Source of the DNA: an uncultured Collinsella sp.
GTDB taxonomy: Bacteria; Actinomycetota; Coriobacteriia; Coriobacteriales; Coriobacteriaceae
Direction: 5' to 3'
Length of the DNA stretch: 5,569 nucleotides
Assembly: GCA_958407085.1 (NCBI GenBank)
Contig: CATYHY010000100.1
Location: forward strand, 1-5,569
Of the stretch, positions 1 to 5,569 are shown piece by piece. Every line of letters begins with the position of its first letter. Position 1 is the first letter of the stretch. The notes below the pieces were generated by a model, which saw only the letters and a program-made list of their open reading frames with translations, searched no databases and was not told the origin of the DNA. Both the position numbers and the translations under genes were made by a program.

Positions 1-311
1 TGTTTCAGATAGCCGATCTGCTCGCTATCGTTGCAGGCGCCATCGCGGGCGCAATTGCCTTCCTTCCCTTTGTCTTTACGCTCAAGCCGGTTCTTGACGA
101 TAAACAGAATGCGGACATGCTCAAGGGTATGGTGAGTCTGGCGGTCTCGGCAATCGCCCTGCTCGTCTTTACCTTGGTTGTGTTTGTGTTGTTCGGAGAG
201 GCATTTCGCATGTTCCTCTTGGGCGAGGCGATCGGCTTCGTGGCCTTTATGGCCGCCTGCACGGTTCGCGTCGCCAAGGCGCTGCGAGATCCTCATGAGG
301 TCGAAAGGTAA
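1..311 (+). CDS. Small three-helix membrane protein upstream of atpB (5' edge at or beyond window start), AtpI-position protein
   Basis: The first full codon is at position 3 and the frame runs 102 codons to TAA at 309-311. Bases 1-2 are TG, so the preceding codon could be ATG, GTG or TTG; the protein may therefore start exactly at the window edge (103 residues) or extend further left. Counting from the first visible residue, three hydrophobic stretches lie near 4-27, 43-64 and 70-89, separated by a short charged loop (LDDKQNAD) and followed by a basic/acidic tail ending DPHEVER. No soluble domain or catalytic motif is visible. Position directly before atpB is where many bacteria encode AtpI, a membrane protein linked to c-ring assembly or ion (Mg2+) supply. 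Size and topology fit loosely, but I do not recognise AtpI sequence motifs, so the role is inferred from context. It ends three bases before atpB and in the same frame as it, and its last codons carry the atpB ribosome binding site. Confidence 0.75.
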   Translation, partial: FQIADLLAIVAGAIAGAIAFLPFVFTLKPVLDDKQNADMLKGMVSLAVSAIALLVFTLVVFVLFGEAFRMFLLGEAIGFVAFMAACTVRVAKALRDPHEVER

Positions 312-314
312 GTC

Positions 315-1118
315 GTGGAAATTTTTGAAAAGCTGCCTGATGAGATTAATCATCTGGTTAGCGAGTTCAGCTCCACCCCTGTCGTGGGCGATCTGAGCTG
401 CGGCATCACGCAGTACTCGTTTTGGCTGATCGTCTCCACGATCGTGCTCCTGATCGTCCTGGCCGTGTTCAAGAAGAAGCAGACCCTGGTTCCCAAGGGC
501 TTCTTCGTCAACGGTTTCGAGTACATCATCGAGTACGTCGAGAACGATATCGGCAAGGGCGTCGTGGGTGAGAACTGGAAGAAGCACTTCCCGTTCCTGT
601 GCTCGCTTTTCCTGTTCATCCTGATCAATAACATGATCGGCCTGATCCCGGGAATGAAGCCCGGCACCGGTGCAATCGGCTCCACCGCCGCGCTCGCCAT
701 CTTCGCCTTCGTGTACTTCATCTACTACGGATGCAAGGCTCACGGCGTGATCGGCTACATCAAGAGCCTCGCCCCGCAGGGCGTGAGCTTCCCGATGAAC
801 GTGCTCGTGTGGGTCGTCGAGCTTTTCTCGACCTTCCTGCGCCTCATCACGCTCGCCGTCCGTCTGTTCTGCAACATGTTCGCAGGACACGTGGTCATGG
901 GCTCGTTCGCCATCATGGCGAGCATGTTCATGCAGCCGCTGCTTCAGCAGGTTTCCGCGGCCCACGCCGTCGGCGCCCTGCCTTCGCTGGCCTGGCTTGC
1001 CATCCTCATCCTGATCTATGCGATCGAGCTTGTGGTCGGCGCCATCCAGGCTTACGTCTTCACGGTCCTTACCGCCGTGTATGTCTCCGAGGCAGAGGAG
1101 GTCGCGGAGGAGGAGTAG
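315..1118 (+). CDS. atpB: ATP synthase Fo subunit a
   Basis: Subunit a (267 residues, normal length) forms the two ion half-channels beside the c-ring. The hallmark is RLFCNMFAGH at residues 183-192: Arg183 is the essential stator arginine (Arg210 in E. coli) and Asn187 matches Asn214. Glu169 matches E. coli Glu196. NNMIGLIPG (105-113) and IQAYVFTVLTAVY (244-256) are further family blocks. Hydrophobic helices lie near 33-52, 91-111, 118-140, 161-206 (two) and 224-256. His192 and Glu238 stand where E. coli has Glu219 and His245, a reciprocal exchange also known from mitochondrial-type subunits. The C-terminus is a strongly acidic tail (residues 258-267, seven Asp/Glu). GTG at 315 is chosen because TAA lies in frame at 309-311 and no other start codon precedes the conserved region; AAAGGT at 304-309 is a fair ribosome binding site. 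It is the first clear Fo gene of the operon. Confidence 0.97.
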   Translation: MEIFEKLPDEINHLVSEFSSTPVVGDLSCGITQYSFWLIVSTIVLLIVLAVFKKKQTLVPKGFFVNGFEYIIEYVENDIGKGVVGENWKKHFPFLCSLFLFILINNMIGLIPGMKPGTGAIGSTAALAIFAFVYFIYYGCKAHGVIGYIKSLAPQGVSFPMNVLVWVVELFSTFLRLITLAVRLFCNMFAGHVVMGSFAIMASMFMQPLLQQVSAAHAVGALPSLAWLAILILIYAIELVVGAIQAYVFTVLTAVYVSEAEEVAEEE

Positions 1119-1130
1119 TCTTCCGTTCGC

Positions 1131-1146
1131 GCCTTAAAGGTAAGGC
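1131..1146 (+). promoter_or_regulatory. Small hairpin in the atpB-atpE spacer
   Basis: GCCTTA (1131-1136) and TAAGGC (1141-1146) form a perfect 6-bp inverted repeat around a four-base AAGG loop, 12 bases after the atpB stop. No run of T follows (AATTCGTT), so it is not a typical intrinsic terminator. A possible role is to protect the 3' end of upstream mRNA or to stabilise the downstream atpE message; this is inference. A second, weaker pairing is GCCGG (1160-1164) with CCGGC (1183-1187) across an 18-base loop. The rest of the 124-base spacer (1119-1242) contains no gene that I can support. Confidence 0.4.
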
Positions 1147-1230
1147 AATTCGTTAAACCGCCGGTGCCCGTACCCATGGAGCCCGGCAGTTATAAAAAGG
1201 TTATCCTGCGTGAAATAAGACACGCACGAC

Positions 1231-1238
1231 AAAGGAGG
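1231..1238 (+). promoter_or_regulatory. Strong Shine-Dalgarno site for atpE
   Basis: AAAGGAGG is an eight-base match to the anti-Shine-Dalgarno end of 16S rRNA, four bases before the GTG start at 1243. It is the longest such match in the operon. It decides the atpE start, since an in-frame TAA at 1216-1218 leaves no earlier start. High translation of atpE is expected because one enzyme needs roughly 8-17 copies of subunit c but only one of subunit a. Confidence 0.85.
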
Positions 1239-1242
1239 AATC

Positions 1243-1437
1243 GTGGGAGTTATCGGTTACGGTCTCGGTGTTATCGGCGCTGGTCTTGCTATCGGCCTGT
1301 CTGCTCTGGGTGCTACGGGTGCTATGGCCCGTCAGCCTGAGGTCCAGGGCCGCGTGTTCACCGTCTTCATCATGGGCTCCGCCTTCGGCGAGGCTCTGGC
1401 TCTGATCGGCTTCGTTGTCGCGCTGATCGTTAAATAG
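1243..1437 (+). CDS. atpE: ATP synthase Fo subunit c (c-ring proteolipid)
   Basis: Subunit c is the hairpin that multimerises into the rotating ion-carrying ring. The 64 residues comprise a glycine-rich first helix (about 2-28, with G12, G14 and G18 in the packing face), the polar loop ARQPE (29-33) that contacts gamma and epsilon, and a second helix (about 36-63) carrying the ion-binding carboxylate Glu50 in GSAFGEALAL. At 64 residues it is shorter than the usual 70-90, with almost nothing before helix 1. The next residues after Glu50 are Ala and Leu, and the helix-1 position equivalent to Gln32 of the sodium-type Ilyobacter ring is Ile17, so the sodium-binding side chains are absent and proton coupling is inferred. 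The GTG start is fixed by an in-frame stop at 1216-1218 and the strong ribosome binding site. The stop TAG is 15 bases before atpF. Confidence 0.96.
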   Translation: MGVIGYGLGVIGAGLAIGLSALGATGAMARQPEVQGRVFTVFIMGSAFGEALALIGFVVALIVK

Positions 1438-1452
1438 CACGGAGCGTCAAGT

Positions 1453-2055
1453 ATGAATCTTTCATCCCAGAAGAGCGCGATCGCACTCTCCGCGTCCGCG
1501 GCCGCGCTGCTCATGCCGGTTTCCGCGTTCGCCGAGGACGGCGCCGCCGGTGCGGACATCCTCATCCCTAAGATGGCGGAGTTCATCCCGGCGCTTATCG
1601 CCTTCCTGATTATCTGGATCGTGCTGGCCAAGGTCGCCCTGCCGGGCATCATGAAAACCATGGAGGAGCGCGGCAAGAAGATCGAGGAGAGCCTCGACGA
1701 GGCCGAGAAGACCAAGCAGGAGGCTATCGCCAAGCGCGCTGAGTCCGACTCGATCGTCACCGACGCCCGTCGTCAGGCTGCCGACATCGTTCTCGAGGCC
1801 CGTAAGGACGCCGAGTCCGAGCGCGCCCGTATCATCGAGGCTGCTCACAAGGAGGCCGAGGAGATCATCGCCAAGGCCCATACGACCGTCGAGGACGAGC
1901 GCAAGTCCATCTACGCCGGTGCCGCGAACTCCATCGCCGACCTGTCCGTTGCCGTCGCCACCAAGATCGTGGGCGAGGCACTCGAGAACGAGGCCGAGCA
2001 GAAGAAGCTCATCGAGCGCTACATCCAGGAAGCAGGTAGCCTGAATGCCGACTAG
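1453..2055 (+). CDS. atpF: ATP synthase Fo subunit b (peripheral stalk), with signal-peptide-like leader
   Basis: Subunit b anchors the peripheral stalk in the membrane and reaches up to delta on the F1 head. Of 200 residues, 1-27 look like a Sec signal peptide: a short basic start (Lys7), a hydrophobic alanine-rich core (9-22) and an AFA cleavage-type site at 25-27 followed by EDGA. The true membrane anchor is at about 44-64 (FIPALIAFLIIWIVLAKVAL), followed by LPGI. Residues 67-155 are a long, charged, alanine-rich helix rich in E, K and R, the expected b coiled coil, and 156-195 is the delta-binding end. If the leader is removed the mature protein would be 173 residues, a normal length. The ATG at 1453 is supported by GGAG at 1441-1444; later ATGs at 1513 and 1573 lack a ribosome binding site. 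The gene overlaps atpH by 11 bases. Confidence 0.95.
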   Translation: MNLSSQKSAIALSASAAALLMPVSAFAEDGAAGADILIPKMAEFIPALIAFLIIWIVLAKVALPGIMKTMEERGKKIEESLDEAEKTKQEAIAKRAESDSIVTDARRQAADIVLEARKDAESERARIIEAAHKEAEEIIAKAHTTVEDERKSIYAGAANSIADLSVAVATKIVGEALENEAEQKKLIERYIQEAGSLNAD

Positions 2056-2521
2056 CCGCTATCAGGACAAGGTGCTCGAGACCTACGCGCGCTCCCTTCT
2101 GGAAGCCGCCAAGGCCGAGAACCATGTGTTCGAGGACCTCGAGATGATCGAGCGCCTGGCTAGCGCCAGCCCCGAGATCATCGCCGTGCTCGACACCATG
2201 TCCAAGCGCGACCAGCTCGACCTTCTTCCCAAGGTGGCAGCTGCCTTTAAGTATGTTGCCGAGGAAGACGAGGATGTAGTGGGCGTGACCGTCACCACGG
2301 CGATCCCGCTCGACGACGAGCTGCGTCAAACCATCACTAAGAAATGCGAGCAGGACTTCGGCCGCAAAGTATTCCTTATCGAGCAGGTCGACCCGTCTAT
2401 CGTGGGCGGCCTGGTGCTCGAGGCCCGCGGCGAGCGTCGTGACATTTCCGTCAAGACGCAGCTGCGCATCGCGCAGGAGACCCTCGCAAACTCTGCTAAT
2501 TCGTACGGAGGTGAAGCCTAA
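2045..2521 (+). CDS. atpH: ATP synthase F1 subunit delta, shortened N-terminal domain
   Basis: Delta joins the top of the alpha3beta3 head to subunit b. The 158 residues start with the family pattern YARSLLEAA (14-22) and end with the diagnostic C-terminal block VDPSIVGGLVLEARGERRDIS (spanning about 115-135), which corresponds to E. coli IDKSVMAGVIIRAGD. VTVTTAIPL (81-89) opens the C-terminal domain. E. coli delta is 177 residues; the shortfall maps between residues 50 and 60, inside the N-terminal helix bundle, where 20-30 residues seem absent. The reading frame is continuous and family-like on both sides, so this looks like a lineage difference rather than a frameshift. The ATG at 2045 lies inside the end of atpF (11-base overlap, translational coupling likely) with AGG at 2034-2036 as a weak ribosome binding site. 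Its stop TAA shares one base with the atpA start. Confidence 0.94.
   Translation: MPTSRYQDKVLETYARSLLEAAKAENHVFEDLEMIERLASASPEIIAVLDTMSKRDQLDLLPKVAAAFKYVAEEDEDVVGVTVTTAIPLDDELRQTITKKCEQDFGRKVFLIEQVDPSIVGGLVLEARGERRDISVKTQLRIAQETLANSANSYGGEA
2507..2513 (+). promoter_or_regulatory. Ribosome binding site of atpA
   Basis: GGAGGTG lies seven bases before the ATG at 2521, inside the last codons of atpH. It confirms the start of alpha at the TAATG junction. Its strength suits a subunit needed in three copies per enzyme. Confidence 0.85.
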
Positions 2522-4119
2522 TGTCCGAAACCCTCAATGCCCAGGATATCGCCAAGAAACTGCAGGAGCAGCTCACGAGCCTCTCCGCGACGGTCGATAC
2601 GCATGAGGTTTCAACGGTCGACGAGGTAGGCGACGGCATCGCGCGCGTCTCCGGCCTCAAGAGCGCCATGGCAGGCGAGCTTCTGGAGTTCAAGAGCTCC
2701 GATACCGGTGAGACCGTCTTCGGCCTTGCCCAGAACCTTGACCGTGACGAGGTCGGCGCCGTTCTGTTCGGTGCCGTCGACTCCATCAAGGAAGGCGACG
2801 AGTGCCGCACCACTGGCCGCGTTATGGATATCCCCGTGAGCCGTGCCATGCTCGGCCGCGTCGTCAATCCGCTCGGCCAGCCCATCGACGGCCTGGGCGA
2901 CATCGTCGCTACGCACCGTCGCCCCATCGAGTTCAAGGCTCCCGGCGTCATCGATCGTACCCCGGTGTGCGAGCCGGTTCAGACCGGTCTGCTCGCTATC
3001 GACTCCATGGTGCCTATTGGCCGCGGTCAGCGTGAGCTCATCATCGGTGACCGTAAGACCGGTAAGACCGCCATCGCCATCGACGCTATCCTCAACCAGC
3101 GCGGCAAGGGCATGGTCTGCATCTATGTCGCCATCGGCCAGAAGGCCTCCACGGTTGCCAACATCCGCGAGACCCTCGCTCAGCACGGTGCGCTCGACTA
3201 CACCATCATCGTTTCGGCCACCGCTGCCGATTCCGCCCCTATGCAGTACATCGCGCCTATGGCCGGTGCCGCTATCGGCGAGTTCTTCATGTACAACGGC
3301 GAGGACGGCAAGCCTGCCAGCGAGACCAACCCCGGCGGCCACGTGCTCGTCATCTACGACGACCTGTCCAAGCAGGCCGTGGCCTACCGTCAGATGTCGC
3401 TGACGCTGCATCGTCCGCCCGGACGCGAGGCCTATCCTGGCGACATCTTCTACCTGCACTCTCGTCTGCTCGAGCGTGCCGTCAAGATGTCCAAGAAGAA
3501 CGGTTACGGCTCCATGACGGCTCTGCCGATCATCGAGACCCAGGACGGCGACGTCTCGGCCTACATTCCGACCAACGTCATTTCCATTACCGATGGTCAG
3601 ATCTACCTGCAGTCCGAGCTCTTCTTCCAGGGTCAGCGCCCGGCAGTCGACGTGGGTATCTCCGTGTCCCGCGTCGGTGGCGATGCACAGACCAAGGCCA
3701 TGAAGCAGGTCGCCGGCAACCTCCGTCTGGACCTCGCTTCGTACCAGGAGCTCGCCGGCTTTACGCAGTTCGGCTCCGACCTCGACGAGGCTACTCAGAA
3801 GCAGCTGACCCATGGTGCCCGCATGACCGAGCTCCTGAAGCAGCCGCGTTACAAGCCGTTTGAGGTTGGCGAGCAGATCGTTACGCTGTTCGCTGGCAAC
3901 GAGGGCTTCCTGGATGACCTGGAGATCGCCGACGTACTGCCTTTCCGTGCCGAGCTCATCGAGTACATGGACAATGGCTTTGGCTCGCTGCTCGACAAGG
4001 TTCGCGCCAAGAAGATCGATGATGACACCAAGGCTGAGCTCTTGCGCGTCATCGGCGACTTCAAGCAGCAGTTCATGGCCAAGCACCATTCGGATGTTTC
4101 TGGATCAGAGGAGAACTAA
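2521..4119 (+). CDS. atpA: ATP synthase F1 subunit alpha
   Basis: Alpha alternates with beta in the F1 hexamer, carries the non-catalytic nucleotide sites and supplies the arginine finger. The 532 residues contain the N-terminal helix that docks on delta (about 5-19), the beta-barrel domain (about 27-100), Walker A GDRKTGKT at 176-183, Walker B strand VLVIYDD at 275-281, the PPGREAYPGD block at 299-308 and the arginine finger Arg384 in SVSRVGGDAQ. The helical C-terminal domain runs from about 400 to 520 and ends in an acidic/serine tail. Compared with E. coli and mycobacterial alpha as I recall them, residues 261-272 (EDGKPASETNPG) are an extra hydrophilic segment directly before Walker B; this accounts for much of the length above E. 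coli's 513. Start ATG overlaps the atpH stop by one base and has a strong ribosome binding site. The stop lies five bases before atpG. Confidence 0.98.
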   Translation: MSETLNAQDIAKKLQEQLTSLSATVDTHEVSTVDEVGDGIARVSGLKSAMAGELLEFKSSDTGETVFGLAQNLDRDEVGAVLFGAVDSIKEGDECRTTGRVMDIPVSRAMLGRVVNPLGQPIDGLGDIVATHRRPIEFKAPGVIDRTPVCEPVQTGLLAIDSMVPIGRGQRELIIGDRKTGKTAIAIDAILNQRGKGMVCIYVAIGQKASTVANIRETLAQHGALDYTIIVSATAADSAPMQYIAPMAGAAIGEFFMYNGEDGKPASETNPGGHVLVIYDDLSKQAVAYRQMSLTLHRPPGREAYPGDIFYLHSRLLERAVKMSKKNGYGSMTALPIIETQDGDVSAYIPTNVISITDGQIYLQSELFFQGQRPAVDVGISVSRVGGDAQTKAMKQVAGNLRLDLASYQELAGFTQFGSDLDEATQKQLTHGARMTELLKQPRYKPFEVGEQIVTLFAGNEGFLDDLEIADVLPFRAELIEYMDNGFGSLLDKVRAKKIDDDTKAELLRVIGDFKQQFMAKHHSDVSGSEEN

Positions 4120-4124
4120 GCCCC

Positions 4125-5032
4125 ATGGCCAACCTTCGCGACATTAAGAAGCGAATCTCCTCGGTTACCACGACCAAGCAGATCACGCGCACGATGGAGA
4201 TGGTCTCTACGGCCAAGATCCGTCGTGCCCTCGATCGCTCCAAGCAGGCCGAGCCCTATAAGGAGGCGCTGACCGACGTCATGTTGACGGTCGCCGGCGA
4301 CGCCTCCTGTTCGGGCACCGATCCCATGCTGCAGAAGCATGAGAGCGTCAAGCATGGCCTGATTGTCGTTATTGCCTCGGACCGCGGCCTTGCCGGCGGT
4401 TTCAATACGACGGTGGAGCGCACGGCCGAAAAGCTCGCCGCTTCTTGGGCGAACGACGGCATCGAGTGCGAGATCATCGCGTGCGGGCGTAAGCCGGCCA
4501 CGTATTTCCGTGACCGAGCAAACGTCGTCATGCACTTTGAGGGCAACTCCTCTGAGCCCGATTTCAATCAGGCTCGCATGATCTCCTCTCATATCTGCGA
4601 TGCGTATCGTGCCGGTGAGCTTGACCGTGTCGAGCTTGTCTACCACCACGCCAAGAACCGCGTGGATCAGGAGCTTCGCGTCGAGCATCTGTTGCCGCTC
4701 GACCCCGAGATGATCGCTATGGCCCACGGTCCGCGTAAGAACGAGACCGACGCCCCTAAGCGCATCTCGTCCACGTTCGAGTTCGTGCCCTCTCCCGAGC
4801 ATGTTCTCGGCAAGCTTGTGCCGTCTTATATCCTGACGGTCATCTACCAGGCCCTGATCGATTCGGCGGCTGCCGAGCAGGGTGCACGCCGCAAGGCCAT
4901 GCACTCCGCGACGGAAAACGCCACCGCGATCATCTCGACCCTTACCCGCACGTATAGTCGCGTGCGCCAGGCTTCGATCACGACCGAGATTAACGAGATC
5001 GTCGGCGGAGCCTCAGCATTGGAGGAACAGTA

Positions 5033-5033
<1 letters not shown>
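4125..5033 (+). CDS. atpG: ATP synthase F1 subunit gamma (rotor shaft)
   Basis: Gamma is the asymmetric central shaft coupling c-ring rotation to the catalytic sites. The 302 residues show the N-terminal coiled-coil helix with the family pattern RDIKKRISSVTTTKQITRTM (5-24) and EMVSTAKIRRA (25-35), the Rossmann-like middle domain beginning IVVIASDRGLAGGFN (80-94), and the C-terminal helix ending YSRVRQASITTEINEIVGG (277-295), the most conserved part of the family. In SDRGLAGGFN, Ala90 replaces the cysteine often found there (SDRGLCGG). Both long helices of the shaft are intact. Length is slightly above E. coli (287); the extra residues are spread through the middle domain (for example 202-216, a charged segment). 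ATG at 4125 has AGAGGAG at 4107-4113. The stop TAA shares one base with the atpD start. Confidence 0.97.
5021..5025 (+). promoter_or_regulatory. Ribosome binding site of atpD
   Basis: GGAGG lies seven bases before the ATG at 5033, inside the last codons of atpG. It fixes the beta start at the TAATG junction and mirrors the arrangement at atpH/atpA. Confidence 0.85.

Positions 5034-5569
<536 letters not shown>

Noticed and set aside
93..98. TTGACG as a -35 element of an operon promoter
   Set aside because: It lies within coding sequence and no -10-like hexamer stands about 17 bases downstream.
1131..1146. Intrinsic terminator after atpB
   Set aside because: The hairpin stem is only 6 bp and is followed by AATTCGTT instead of a T-run, and the operon clearly continues.
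731..1156. Plus-strand 141-codon frame inside atpB running into the spacer
   Set aside because: It is a +1/+2 shadow rich in Arg, His and Ala, with no ribosome binding site and no membrane or domain character.
1191..1198. Internal promoter at TATAAAAA
   Set aside because: The -10-like element has no -35-like hexamer at 16-18 bases upstream; too weak to annotate as a feature, though mentioned with the spacer.
2180..2230. Frameshift in atpH explaining the short delta
   Set aside because: The frame is continuous from a coupled start to a TAATG junction, and codon use and family similarity hold on both sides, so no break is seen.
2611..4089. Long open frame (492 codons) on the minus strand opposite atpA
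   Set aside because: It is an antisense shadow of a GC-rich, strongly biased gene. Its translation is rich in V, L, G, D and H without domains, it lies wholly inside atpA, and the plus-strand protein is unmistakable.
4116..4904. Minus-strand open frame of 262 codons opposite atpG
   Set aside because: Same shadow effect; no family motif is visible, and the opposite strand encodes intact gamma.

Overview
The window is an almost complete F-type (FoF1) ATP synthase operon, all on the + strand, in the classical bacterial order: a small membrane protein, then atpB (a), atpE (c), atpF (b), atpH (delta), atpA (alpha), atpG (gamma) and the first third of atpD (beta). The right edge cuts atpD immediately after its Walker A motif. 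The epsilon gene, atpC, would be expected next but is not visible.

The DNA is GC-rich, with strong G/C preference at third codon positions and clear GGAGG-type ribosome binding sites. Gene b and gene delta are separate, unlike the fused b-delta gene of mycobacteria. From this, and from the general look of the proteins, I infer a high-GC Gram-positive anaerobe, most likely Coriobacteriia (Collinsella/Olsenella-like). This is a judgement from memory of protein style, not a search result.

Layout: positions 1-311 hold the end (possibly nearly all) of a three-helix membrane protein in the place usually taken by atpI. atpB (315-1118) follows after three bases. A 124-base spacer (1119-1242) is the only real gap in the operon; it carries a small perfect hairpin and a full-strength Shine-Dalgarno site for atpE (1243-1437). 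atpF (1453-2055) overlaps atpH (2045-2521) by 11 bases. atpH/atpA and atpG/atpD join through the one-base stop/start overlap TAATG, and five bases separate atpA from atpG.

How the genes work together: a and the c-ring form the Fo ion path, with Arg183 of a facing Glu50 of c. b and delta form the peripheral stalk holding the alpha3beta3 head. gamma is the rotor shaft. All key catalytic and ion-path residues that fall in the window are present, so the enzyme looks functional. The c subunit lacks the side chains of a sodium site, which suggests proton coupling.

I see no new system here. The points worth a second look are lineage-level departures inside a conserved machine: a cleavable-looking signal peptide on subunit b, a delta subunit about 20-30 residues short in its N-terminal domain, a 12-residue insertion in alpha just before Walker B, the His/Glu swap in subunit a, a minimal 64-residue subunit c, and the structured atpB-atpE spacer.
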